Below are positions 19,365 to 30,786 of a DNA stretch of 64,000 bases, in pieces. This DNA is from Paraphaeosphaeria minitans. Lineage: Eukaryota; Ascomycota; Dothideomycetes; Pleosporales; Didymosphaeriaceae. The position numbers and the translations under genes were made by a program. Under the pieces are notes generated by a model, which was not told the origin of the DNA, ran no database searches, and was given only the letters and a program-made list of their open reading frames with translations. The number at the start of each line of letters is the position of its first letter. Positions within the stretch are counted from its first letter, which is position 1. The stretch is taken from contig WJXW01000003.1 of assembly GCA_015832175.1 (NCBI GenBank), positions 1,550,001 through 1,614,000 on the forward strand, read 5' to 3'.

Positions 19365-21387
19365 GCGCTTTGACTGACGTTCAGTGGGAGCTATCACTGG
19401 ACTAGGAAACTGGAGGTTGACTGCCGGCATCGTGCATGCCAGCCTAGGCTGTTGGTGGAAATGGCTGACACGTTTGCGTAGACCACACTTTCTATCTAAA
19501 CATTATGATAAATGACCAACTCCCCCCATCCGCTACAGCTTCGATTTGGCTTTTCACTCGTTACACTTCACCACCTGAGCACATACTTCCTCTATCGATA
19601 GCCTCTCCACTTGCTTCTTGCTACCTAAACTTGAACTCTTCCTCCCAAAAACCAACAGATCCATAAGCTCACCCATCCTCATCCCCGGCCCAGCCTCCCA
19701 CACATGCTCCACCTCAACCATATGCACCACCGCCATTGGCCTACTCGCATACATCGCGCGCCAAATGCCGCCCTCCACCTCCCTTGAATGCTCTTCGCCG
19801 CCGCCCCCCCCCCCACCCCGCATCGACCGACCACTGGGAGATGCAAACACAGCCCCGCGTACGAACCGCCTAGACATGCCCACCTAAAGTCACGGCCTCT
19901 GCAGCGCTCGGCCTGTTCAAAAGTGGGGAGGACAGTGTTGGCTGTGGATTAAAACAGTGGGAAGATAGTTTCGTAGGCCTCGTCCTCGCCGGTTCTAAAG
20001 TTTAAATACCTGAGCGCGGCCGCAGTCTCGGTTTCCGCGCGGAACCGTATGCGCTTAAATTGAGTTTGCGTGACGTGGGGAACATTTTCTCAAGTAACGG
20101 GTTTTTCTTCGACTCTTTCTGTTGGGTGGTGGACTTGGGGGTTTTAGTAGCATCGAGGAGCCGCACGCGACGAAAGGCCCCCATGGAGATGATGGTAGCG
20201 TTGGCATTGCGATTCGTCAGGCGTACGTAGAGGAGCGCTAGTGGGGGAAAGTATGTGAATAGGAGGATCTGTTCGAGGGGTTCGGGATAGAGAACACTAC
20301 TTCTTTGGGTCTGCGTGGGTCTTGGTCCATGGTGGGCTGGTGTCGGGTAGAGGGAGGGGGATGTGGGATGAGCAGGGCTTATATCTTGCATTGTCGTATG
20401 CGAGGTTTATAGTTCTGCCAATAAAGCACAGCAGCGGCTCTTCCCCGAGGAGATGGTCGCCAAATTCTCTTCGTGGGTGACACGGTGAGGCTGACAACCT
20501 ACAATCCCCCCAATCCGCTATCTCAGACTTAGATTCTCGCAGCTTACCTACCTACCTCTCGCCGCTTTCAGCTGTGTCTAATTCCAACATCTTCTTGTTG
20601 GTCTCGCGCGTCGTATCTCTAGCGTTCCTTGGTTAGCAAGCTGCGTGTGTGTTTATTCTCGGCGTTGTTTGTATGCAACCTGAAGTGGCCACATTTGGCG
20701 CTGATGGCAACGGGAAGTAGGTACGGTAATATATGAGATGCAATGTAGCTGAGGGAAGATGAGTTTGGGAAGACAAAGTCTTCAATGACTAGTTCAGAAC
20801 ATGCCAGTATAATGGCGTCGTTGTCAGTTTATGTGGGTGTGATCTTGTGAAAACCATTGAAACAGCCATCGTGTTCATAGGATGATACTCTGCCCTGCAG
20901 CAACGCAGTCGGGATTCTCTCCATGCTCTCAGGCGACCCGGCCTATCTCCAGAGGGAAAGGTGCAGTGGGATCAAATTTGTTCCGGCCAGCCCGCCAAGC
21001 GCTCGCTTAGCTCCATCTAGCTGCACGCACAGCGAAAACCTCCCAGGCCTAACATCACTTTCAATCGACAACCCCACGACAATTGTTGCACTCAGAAGGC
21101 TCGACTTTAGGTATGTTCTCAATCGCTCGCACGCTTCGACAGCTCGCACTCTCGATGTCTCGATCGAACCCACCCTACACACCTTGCCGGCGACCACGCG
21201 CGACCCTGCAAAGAAGTCTCGAAGAGCATTACAACCTCGGACAATCTCTGTACAATGCATGGTAGCGGGCGGTCACGAGGCGCATCAGTGGAGGGTATTT
21301 GGGGGAATCGGGGCCAGCTCGTTGCGCTGGAACATGAATACTGGAACGCTGGCTAACTTTTTACAGCACTTCTGAACAACCGCAATC
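19365..21387. other. Long intergenic stretch with two weak minus-strand frames
   Basis: Minus-strand frames at 19554-19883 (109 codons, containing a Gly run from a C10 tract) and 20002-20391 (129 codons) could be exons of one unrecognised gene. The latter contains PEPLEQILLFTYFPPLALLYV, which weakly resembles an F-box-type helix. I could not connect them by a convincing splice. The right end is the promoter of RPS8; TACCTACCTACC strings occur near 20545. Confidence 0.35.
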
Positions 21388-22090
21388 ATGGGGTATCCAC
21401 TGTCCTCACTCGCACCAATGGCACACGCTGACCACACCCAGTATCTCTCGCGACTCCCGTCACAAGCGCTCCGCGTCCGGTGCGAAGCGCGCATACTACC
21501 GCAAGAAGAGGTATGCATAAACCGATCGCTTCTAAAGTCATGTCTAACATGGCTGCAGGGCTTTCGAGAAGGGTCGCCAGCCTGCCAACACTCGTATTGG
21601 CTCTAAGCGTATCCATCTTGTCCGCACCCGCGGCGGAAACCGCAAGTTCCGTGCTCTGCGTCTCGACTCCGGCAACTTCTCGTGGGGCTCAGAGGGCGTC
21701 GCCAAGAAGACCCGTGTCATCGGTGTCGTCTACCACCCCTCCAACAACGAGCTTGTCCGCACCAACACCCTCACCAAGTCCGCCGTCGTCCAGATCGATG
21801 CCGCCCCCTTCCGACAGTGGTTCGAGGCCCACTACGGCCAGGCCCTCGGCCGAAGGCGCCAGGCCAAGGCCGGCGAGAAGGAGGAGGAGAAGAAGTCCAA
21901 CAGCGTCGAGAAGAAGCAGGCCGACCGCTTCAAGGCCTCCGGTAAGGTCGAGAACGCTCTCGAGAAGCAGTTCGAGGCCGGTCGTGTCTTCGCCGTTGTG
22001 TCGTCGCGTCCCGGTCAGAGCGGCCGCTGCGATGGCTACATCCTCGAGGGCGAGGAGCTTGCTTTCTACCAGCGTCTCCTCAGGAAGTAG
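21388..22090 (+). CDS. RPS8: 40S ribosomal protein eS8 (Rps8)
   Basis: Three exons: 21388-21392 (ATG plus 2 nt), 21442-21510, 21559-22090; 201 aa (yeast 200). Introns of 49 and 48 bp carry CTGAC and CTAAC branch sites. The product reads MGISRDSRHKRSASG, then KRAYYRKKRAFEKGRQPANT, RIHLVRTRGGNRKFRALRLD, RTNTLTKSAVVQIDAAPFRQ and a C-terminal GYILEGEELAFYQRLLRK, diagnostic of eS8. It is a structural protein of the small ribosomal subunit. Strong C-ending codon bias and tiny 5' exons are typical of fungal ribosomal protein genes. Confidence 0.96.
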
Positions 22091-23001
22091 AGGACTGCTT
22101 TTGGGGATTATTCGGTGCATCGGTCCGGTCAAAATGGTTTTACGTATCTGGTCTGCATAGTGCTCCGAATGGATATGGCAGGAGATGCCTCTTCTAGATA
22201 CCACGAGCTTATGAATCATGGGTTCTTCAATTCAAGTAACGTGCCAGTTGTCGGCTAACTGTCATCTTTCCGACCTAAGCATGGACTATGCCCTACACCC
22301 TATTTTCTCACTGATGAATAACCTACGAATCTCACGTCCTCGCTCTTATGGAAAGATTCAATCAACTTTTACTCGGTCAGAATTACTTGCGCAATCTTTG
22401 CAGGGTCCCCAGCCCCCACACAGCGGATTAACCGACATAACCGCGGACCATCGTCATGCTGTTGTTTTTTAGAAGTCGCACGCATTTCAACGGTTCACCA
22501 ACGCCAATCTACAATTATATTTTCTCCAGATACTATCTCCAACGACTCATTCGATGGGGCGAAAAAGGCGTGATCTAGAGCAGGCGATCAAAATTTCCAT
22601 AACGTAGATGCCAGCAAGCGATGTGACAAAAATTTTAGTATATGTCGTTGCGTGGCCAGAACGCTACTAATGCTGAACTGCCAAATTGATGAAGAAGGCT
22701 GAATTCATACAACACTTGTACGACTTCAGACACCAGCAGCACGTTCGACATCTGTCCCTCACTAGGGCTCTCAATCAAACCGTCTTGCTTCACCTAGCCA
22801 TGGCAGACCCAACAATCGCACTCGTAGTAACGGACCATCATGGCCTAAGTTGCAGATTTCACTCTGTTCACCTTCACTTCCTCCGTAGGTATATATATTG
22901 CAATCGACGCCCACTTTCTTCCCACTCCCCCGCAACGCCAGCTACTTCGTTGCGATACCCTAACCCTTTGCACCATCCTTCGAGTACCTCAGTCAAGCAA
23001 C
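22091..23001. other. Intergenic: RPS8 3' flank and promoter of the next gene
   Basis: No gene recognised. A short GTATATATATTG string (about 22888-22899), some 110 bp before the next ATG, is a TATA-like candidate. Confidence 0.4.
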
Positions 23002-24489
23002 ATGAGCCCGTTCACGAGCAGGCCGCAGACGCCGCCTCCGGCCGAAGCAACCGAGCATGGTCAGCTCACTCCGCCTGCAACCGTCGGCAAGCCACCCGCT
23101 ACACCGCAGAAGCAGGGCATCAGTACCTCAAACCAGCTCCTCACTCCTCCTTCGACGGGAGCTACGCGCAAGATTGCGCGGTTCATCGAGAAACGCGGAT
23201 CACCAACGGCGAGCAAACGCCGCCGCTTCGACCGCAAGAACAAGGATGAGTATGCAGTCGCCGAGTATGCCGAGCTGGACGATCTCAGCGATGCCAACGA
23301 CGTCTCCATCTCAAACGAATCTCCCGGTTCTTCGGCTCCGGCTTCGCCCACCGACTCCCCCGACAGCCTCGAGACTCGTACACCAGTTTCCCGCGACGAG
23401 GCGTTCACCGGCATCGACACCGATGATGAAGCCCTGGGCGGTACGTCCTCCACTTCAACTACTAAGGTCGCAACGTCGCCGTTTCCTTTCATGAAACTCC
23501 CACGCTCGATCCGCAAGCGCATCTACGCCCACCTCCTCGCTGTGCCAGGTCTGATCTGCGTCCGGCAGAACCACACGTCCTACCACAATGAGGAGAAGGC
23601 CTTTCTCTACGCCGAAGAACGTCGGCTGCTCCCGGGCATCGCGTACGCTTTGCCGCAGCTCGTGGTTGGGGGTTTCAAGACGAGGTTCGCGCGGTTGGGA
23701 GGGAATGTCGGGGTGCTGAGGGTGTGTAGGGAGGTTGAGCGGGAGGCGAGGGGTGTGCTGTAAGTCCCTTCCCTCCCTTCGGTACTCCAAGGCGAATGGA
23801 TGGATGGATGGGTGGGTGGATGATGATGATAGGAACATATGGTACTGACAGTGCTCAGGTACGGCTCCAACGCCTTCGAAATCACCTGCCCAGCCCTCGA
23901 ACTATCTCCCCCGCCCGACTTCAGCATCCCGCTCTTGCCGCGCGGCTGCGCACGTCTAGTACGCCATCTCAGCATCCGCCTGCGCGCGCTGTATCCGCTT
24001 CGTTGGCTGCTTGCCGGAGGCTACGCCTCGCTGAAAGATGCGTATCGCGACCTAGAACAACTGGATATCGTTCTCGAGATGGAGGATGCCGCGAAGGGGC
24101 CTGCAAAGGGACTGGGCAAGAAAGACAGAGAGGGCTGGTCTGCCTACGGTAAGCTGCTACTCTTCTGTAATCGACTTGGGGTGGTAGAGATTGTCCACTG
24201 ACGTTACCAACCAGTCACACGCCTGCGTGCACACCTCGTCATCACACTCTTCGGTTCACCACACCGGAACCAGCACCTTCTCCCCATCTGGATCAACCTG
24301 CGCGTCCTCTTCCCTGGCGAAGCCTACGATGACCGCACTGAGTCCGATCCCCACAACATCCACATCAATGTTGATATGGGTCCTGGAAATGCAAGTCCGA
24401 CGGATGTGGCTGAGGAGCGGCTGAGGAGGTACCACTTGAAGCGGGGACTGGCGGAGGCGTTTGAGCTGTGCAAGCAGGGTAGGCGTTGA
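23002..24489 (+). CDS. Uncharacterised fungal protein with F-box-like LPxxIRxxIY domain
   Basis: Three exons: 23002-23759, 23859-24148, 24215-24489; 440 aa. Introns are 99 and 66 bp with TGACA/CTGACG branch sites. The first ~165 residues are Pro/Ser/Thr-rich and disordered with a basic cluster (SKRRRFDRKNK). The folded part starts FPFMKLPRSIRKRIYAHLLAVPGLI, the signature of a large group of fungal proteins of unknown function in which KLPxEIRxxIY resembles an F-box helix. It continues across the junction as REARGVLYGSNAFEI and later ends in CKQGRR. Its role is unknown; a substrate-recognition role in ubiquitination is only an analogy. Confidence 0.75.
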
Positions 24490-24925
24490 TGGGGTAGAGG
24501 GAGTGTGTAGTGGAAGGAATCGTGATTTCTGTGGCATCTTGAGGAATGAAGGGGACTGAAGAAGTGGTGTGGAGACATGACTCCCGCACATACTCTTTGA
24601 TCCGGCATCTCCCACAAAATTGGAGGGCATGCCAGGCGTTGCAGCGATCAAGATTGGCTACGCAATGATAGGTAAGCCCTGAAAATCCAGGCCCATGGTT
24701 TGCTGGAGCCTTGCGAATATTGGTTGGTTTGGCCTTGCTCCTAGGTCTGGCAGTTCAGCATTGATAGTGCAGTCTGGCGTTGTCCCATATAACGACTCAC
24801 GATCAATTCCATCAGCTCTCCATGGACAAAGTAGATCAGATTATGCGCACAATGCCTTGTCTAGCTAGAATACACATTTCCACTCTTCCACACTCCTGCC
24901 ACACCAGCAATGTCATGCATAATAT
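24490..24925. other. Convergent intergenic spacer
   Basis: 3' flanks of the 23002-24489 gene and of ATP5. Nothing else recognised. Confidence 0.5.
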
Positions 24926-25742
24926 TTACAAAGTGTCCTTGAGCAGCTTGTTCATCCTGGCCATCTTGGCGGAGACGGAGAGGTCGATGGTGCGATCGCC
25001 GATCTCGACGACGAGCCCGCCGCGGATGTCCGGGTTGACCTTGGGCACGACCTTGAGCTTCTGGCCCGATGAGACGTACGACGACTTTGAGACTGCGGAT
25101 TCGAGGCGGGACAGCGTGCGGTTGTCGAGAGGCGCCGCGGAGGTGACGGTCAGCTCGACCTCGCCACGGTAGGCACTCATGAGCTGGCCGAACTTCTCGA
25201 CTACGCCCTCGAGCGCGCCGAGGCGGTTGTTTAGGGCCAAGGTGTTGAGCAGGTTCTTGACGATGCCGTCCTTGTCATTGCCGAGGTGCTTCTGGAGCTC
25301 GGCGACGATCTGCTGCTTGTCCGAGACGGAGAGCGTGGGCGCCGTCAGGATGGTGGCGAGCTTGGTGTCCTTCTTGAAGACGGCGCCGAGGGTGTCGAGC
25401 GACTTGGCGGCGCTGTCGAGCGCGTTGGTCTTCGCTGCCGCGGTGTACTACACGCAGGGCAAAAATTGTTAGTCAAGCTGGGAAAGCAGCCATTGTGACC
25501 TCGGGAGTGCGAGAGGGGCGCCGTGGAAAGGTAATTGACCGCCAGAAGGCCCGCTGGAGACGTACCAGGGCAGAGGCATATGTTCCGTCGATGCCAAAGA
25601 GAGCGACGGGGGGCTTGTTTGCGGCGCCGGTGCTGGGGGCAGCAGCGGCCGCGTAGGCGCGGGTTGCGACGACGCGGGCGGCAATTTGGGGGCGCGGCGC
25701 TGCAATGCGCGCGGCGCTGGTGAGGGCCCGGCTGGAGAACAT
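24926..25742 (-). CDS. ATP5: ATP synthase subunit 5 / OSCP (oligomycin-sensitivity-conferring protein)
   Basis: Minus strand, exon 1 25742-25566 and exon 2 25447-24926; 232 aa; the 118-bp intron ends ...GACTAAC...GTGTAG. Exon 1 carries a presequence rich in Arg/Ala (MFSSRALTSAARIAAPRPQI) and then PPVALFGIDGTYASAL. Exon 2 starts YTAAAKTNALDSAAKSL and includes NLLNTLALNNRLGALEGVVEKF and the C-terminal signature VNPDIRGGLVVEIGDRTIDLS. OSCP links the top of the F1 alpha3beta3 head to the peripheral stalk of mitochondrial ATP synthase. Confidence 0.95.
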
Positions 25743-28046
25743 GGTTGTAGGGTGAGCGGAGATGGCGGGCTGATGCGGGTGGGAGCTCGAGATGTATCGT
25801 GGTGGTGTTGGAGAGAGGACTTTCCGGGCTCGGCGAGGGGCGCTAGGGCCCATGCGGGATGGTGCGGTCTGAGCTTCGTGGTTTGCACCTGGACCTGCAT
25901 GAGCATCATCAATGTTGTGCACAGCTTCATGCGAACACAGAAGACATACGTGCACTGCGTGAAAACTATAGCACCACCGGCAACGAACAGAGCTCTTACT
26001 GCTGTTCGGCTCCATGACCATGGCAGAGCATCTGCTTCTCACAGCCCCCGTTGGCCTTGGAAGTGCATTTACTCACTCTCTTTTTCTCGAACGATGATCG
26101 GGAAATATAGACTTGTCCCGAAAGGAAAAGAAGAAATGTTTCTGGTATAGGTCCTAGCTCAAAAGCACGCTGCTTGTCTTCGGCAGTTACGCCATGTACT
26201 TAGGATTTTTTTTCTTGACTGCTATACGGTACCTACCATGTCAATAACTCATACAATTGTCATTTGCAACTAGAACACTAATACGTTCCAGCCAACAACT
26301 AGGACACATGCGGCTCATGGCTATAGTCTAAGCCTGATGCGCTTTGTCCATTGAGCGCTGTGTGTAATAGAGTGTGGATTGTTTCTATCAGACACCTAGG
26401 TCATGTTGGACCGTGGGAGCCATGCTGAAATGCCAGACTCCAATTCCGCCAGCTGAATGCTTCACCGAATGAAGACTTGGAAGATTGGCACATACCACAA
26501 GCAACACATGGAGAGAGATCGCAACATGCTCACAATCTCAACATCCTCAGACCGACCTCCAAGAACATACCACACTGGCCCCGACAGCTTCCACGCCCTT
26601 CATTCCTCAGAGGCCCTCCCACATCTCCATCGCCAATGTAACCATCATATCGTACATCTAAATACTTCCGAAACCCATCCTCACAAGCACCGCAGTGGAG
26701 TCACTTTCCTAATTTCAGAAAAGCATGCAGGGCACATAGGGGACCGCTCGTGCGTATACGCTCTATCCAATTCATCTCCGACGCAGTAACAACACACGAT
26801 ATAACCGCAGGACGTGAAACTGGGCTATTCGGGTGGTTATTTGCAGAAAGCGCAACGTCTGCATTTCATGTGAGAAGGTAGCCAGTAGCTCTTGCTCCTG
26901 TCCATTGTTGCGTCTGCGGCTCAACGCTCTCGTAGCGAGAGTGGCTTGCAATTGCACATTCGCTAGAAAACTTTTCTGCAATTCTGAAGTCGCGTGCGTT
27001 TTCTCCTCTCTATTCCGGACGCTTGCTACGACTTCGAGGTGGGACTTGCTCGACCGACGTAGCAACTTGGACTCGCACATGGCCATCGTCACTTTAACAG
27101 CCGAAGCGGCCACGCCAGCACTCGCCACTGCTGTTGGAGAGCCAGGACCTTGAGTACGAACATCGACCTCGTCTTTCAGGGAGCACCTACCTCCATCAAA
27201 GGCACCCTCCATACGATGCCTCTCTATCAAAACGTGTAATGCATCAGCATTCATACATTCCACACTCTCATCTATTGTTCCTCTACGATTTGTAAGTGTT
27301 CACTTATGTAACAGCAGCTTGATTTCAACTTATCACTTGGACTGGATGCTGCAGACTTGTGACATTTATTCCTAGAAGATCCTTTACTTCAAATTTTGTT
27401 GGGTTCGGATTTTGCATGTGCCAATTGTTTGGTAGCTCAAAGAAGTCCTTGTGTTTCCTCTTCTTTCTTTCTACGTACGATATGTGGACGAGAAACGCTG
27501 GATATATCACTGGAATCAGATATTAGAGGTATCTGGCGCTTCCTAATGATCAGTCTCAGACAGCCCTCAGTGTCAGATCAGTGCGTGCGGCCAAGTCTTG
27601 CCTGGACGCCACCATCTGTTTCACTTGTTGCTGATCTCCTTGTATCGTGTAAACGCCTCCCACAGACTGAGTCAATCCAGCATGGCGGGGATGGTATTGG
27701 CGTACATCGCTTCGAATCGGATGAGCATTTTGTTGCCGTTGAACCGAGCACAGATATGAGGAGGGTTGCGTGGAAAGTGAGATGCTAAAGTTATGCTGTT
27801 CGACGCGACGCAGCCGCCCACGGAAACGGTAGTTGTGCTTTCCTGGCTGTTGCTTCTACTTGAGATGAGGGTCAGTGTTTCAGATGGAAAGAAAGAATAG
27901 AGCGAAATAATGTGTGCTGCGGGTAACCGTCTTTACTTTGTTTGCGTACAGCGCGTTGGCCAACAAAGAGGGCAAGCGCAATCCACCCCCAGCGACTCGC
28001 ACCTTCCATAACTATTCTTCAACCCACAAAACGGGCAATCGTTCGA
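25743..28046. other. Long intergenic stretch
   Basis: The left part is the ATP5 promoter. A minus-strand frame at 26772-27263 (163 codons) ends in a helical, charged stretch (LQKSFLANVQLQATLATRAL...) and might be an exon, but no family is recognised. A plus-strand frame at 27396-27788 is likewise unsupported. The rest shows nothing. Confidence 0.35.
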
Positions 28047-29804
28047 TCATTGCAGCTTGCAATACTTGCGGCCGTGCTGCACCTGCCACTTGCACAGCCA
28101 GACCTCGAACGCCATGCTCATGAAACCCGCGATACATATTCCACCGGAGTCGCTCACACTCGTTGCCCCCAGACTGAACTCACGGTCTTCCTTGGGAACG
28201 TTGTCCGTAATCTCGGCGAAGGTCGAAACATAGACTAGACCGCCGAGGATGCCTTCCCAGAAGATGAGAACGCACACCACGTAGAAGTTGGGAAGGAAAT
28301 CGAACATTGCTGCACGCGACGTCAGATCAAGTTGGGATTCGAAGTCTTTACAACCGAGAGGCGCTTACCGTGTAATGTCAGCAGTATCAGATTCGCAACC
28401 TGCAAAAAGGATGGAAAGTAGAGGTGGTGGATTCGGATGAAAGGCGTCGAAGAGCGTGAGATGAAGACGCCCGCTTGGTAGATGGCACCATATGTGGAGT
28501 AGAATGAGCGATATTCGTCGAATGGGCTGGAGGATAGCGGGAAAAGCAGAGTCGGCGCGACACCCTGGTTGATGGTGTACTCTGCGACGTATACGAGCAG
28601 CAGCGGCAACATACTTGAGGAGGATGGATTAGCTCAGTCACGTTGCTACTAAGGGTACCACATACTAAGGAAAGAACAGACATCTGGCGCGTCTGAGGTT
28701 AGCCTTGAATCCTAGCAAGGCCGATGGCAGTCCGTTGCTTTTAGCTGAGGCGAAGCTGCGACCAGAGGCTGAGTGCATGGAAGATGCCAATAGGCTCGCA
28801 TTCTCAGGGTGAGACTCCAGCTCGTCGTTTTCATCCAGGGCGTCATTGTCCTCGACAGCTCCATAGGCTGTTTGTTGGCTTGACGACGCTCGAAGCGGCC
28901 CCAGGGGAAGTATGACGAAAAAGCTGACGAGCATTATCACCGGCAGAAAGGAAAATGCTAGCAAGGCGTTTCGAGGAGAAACGTGTAGGCTGTTTGTAAG
29001 GACGGCATAGGCACCAGCACCAATGAGACCGGCTCTGCGTAAGGAGAAGGACGGATTAGTCTGAGAGCAGTGCGACGTGAACAAGGTAATTGCACGATGA
29101 GCATTGAGAGTGCTTACCCTCCAGTACCGCTGCCCCAGCTCGCAAGAGCAAAATGACCGTAGTAATGCGTCAAGCCCAGGAAGCTAAGCTCTCCTCCTCC
29201 GCTGCTCAGGCTGGCTAGCATGACGCCACACATCTTGACGGTGATGGATTTAGCATCTTGGAGCTGCGGTGTAAGGGCAATCACGAGCATACCACACGCT
29301 GACAGGGCGCAGAATATAGGGATTCGGATGTTGTAGGGTATCTCGTGGATGAAGTAGGGGGCGCACAGCTTAGTGACAAACGAAGGGATCACATCGGCGA
29401 GGAGGACGACGCCCTTGGGCACGGTCGGGCCTACGAGATCGAGTGCAGATGAGAGAATGATGACATAGAGGACCTGGGGGCGAAGAGGTTAGTAACAGCT
29501 GTTGACGAAGTCTCGAGTGCTAGCGAGTGCTAGGTAGCTCGTCGCTTGGGTAGCATTGTTGCGCTGCGGAGGGTATGCGTAGCCATGCGACGGACTGCAG
29601 ACATGGGTTACGGTACGACATACGTTGTTGATCAAGCCTAACGTCGCAATAAGCATGACTGCAGCGTTGTTTGTATCTAACGGCGTCAAACGTACCAAAG
29701 AGCCAGAAGGCGGCACACACGCGGGGATCAGCACCGTGGAAGACGGCCTTGATGCGGGCCCAATACAGCTCGCTTGAGGTAGAGCCAGGCATCGGGAGAG
29801 GCAT
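28047..29804 (-). CDS. BTN1: Battenin/CLN3 family vacuolar membrane protein (Btn1)
   Basis: Minus strand, six exons: 29804-29696, 29637-29624, 29473-29118, 29034-28666, 28613-28369, 28309-28047; 451 aa. Exon 2 is only 14 nt. Junctions restore family strings: [76 protein letters not shown]. Later conserved stretches include [44 protein letters not shown] and [20 protein letters not shown]. It is a multi-pass membrane protein (about 11 hydrophobic segments) with an acidic cytosolic loop ([18 protein letters not shown]). Btn1/CLN3 acts in the vacuole/lysosome membrane and affects pH and basic amino-acid balance; loss of human CLN3 causes Batten disease. Confidence 0.94.
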
Positions 29805-30786
29805 GGGCGGAGTCGCAGGCGGGCGCTGGGCTCATGCGACACCTACCGTACCTGTGCGTGCAGCCTCCTAGACCAAGTACCGTAGGTACCTACCGGTGCG
29901 CGGGTGAGTACTCGAAGATGGGCGAAGTCAGGGCACCGGGACCTGCATTGATGCAGGAGGAGGCTGATCAGAAGCGTGCCGCGCACACGATTCGGGACGA
30001 AAAGGCGGTGGGCCCAAGCAAAGGTTCCTACTGTAGGGAACCCCGGCTGCAACAGCGCATCGTTTGCAGGTGCAGGTGCACAGCGCTGGGCACCGGGCAC
30101 TCTGGCACGCAGAATGGACAGCGTCCTATCTAGTATCTAGTATCTAGTATCTAGTATCGATGAAGTATCTAGTATCGATGTAGCATCTAGTATCGATGTA
30201 GTATCTAGTATCTAGTATCGATGTAGTATCTAGTATCGATGTAGCATCTAGTATCGATGTAGTATCTAGTATCGATGTAGCATCTAGTATCGATGTAGTA
30301 TCTAGTATCGATGTAGTATCTATCTAGTATCTGATGCTTAGACTCGGCCTCTGCGTCGAGTGCAGTGCGTCACTTGGGCTTTGTTGGAGGCTGGGAGCAA
30401 CTGGCCCGGCGGCTGCATCGGATCAAGCCGCCCCCTCGAGCGTGGAATTGCGGGGAGCGGTGGCTTTTGCAGCTCCCAGGCTCCCAGGCTCCCAGGCCCC
30501 CAGGCTCCACTACGTCGACGCTATGACCCAAGGTGCAATGCACGCTGCACATGTGGGTTCTCGTCTCCTCGTCTCGTCTCGTCTCGTCGTCGCTTCGTCG
30601 CTTCGTCGCTTCGTCGCTCTGCTTTCCTTCCAGGAGTGACGGACGTTCCATTGGCACCGCGCCAGTTTCTGCCACCGCCATGACCGCCGCAGATCTCTGT
30701 TTATCCCACTAGTTCACCGTCTGTTGCGCTTCCTCCACCCCAGTCCACCGAGCACTCGAGCAGCTGCTGGCCCACAATCCTCAACC
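29805..30786. promoter_or_regulatory. Divergent promoter region of BTN1 and RXT3, rich in tandem repeats
   Basis: It contains an ~18-bp minisatellite (30127-30332, listed separately), an 8-bp TCCCAGGC tandem (about 30470-30508), and TCGTC and GCTTCGTC repeats (about 30560-30618). Pyrimidine-rich repeats close to the RXT3 start are common in fungal 5' regions. No defined transcription-factor site was assigned. Confidence 0.5.
30127..30332. repeat. 18-bp minisatellite built from GTATCTAGTATCGAT units
   Basis: About 11 imperfect tandem copies of an 18-bp unit (GTAGTATCTAGTATCGAT with T/C variation giving GTAGCATC, and shorter TATCTAG copies at both ends). Every unit contains the palindrome ATCGAT and the string CTAG. 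Confidence 0.93.

Noticed and set aside
20923..21375. Plus-strand frame of 150 codons just upstream of RPS8
   Set aside because: It lies in the expected promoter/5' UTR of RPS8 and its sequence is not protein-like.
21480..22160. Alternative 226-codon Ser/Arg-rich frame across RPS8
   Set aside because: Out-of-frame reading of eS8 exon 3, whose true frame gives a complete ribosomal protein.
30127..30332. CRISPR-like array at the 18-bp repeat
   Set aside because: The units are directly contiguous with no unique spacers, the genome is eukaryotic and no cas genes are present: it is a minisatellite.
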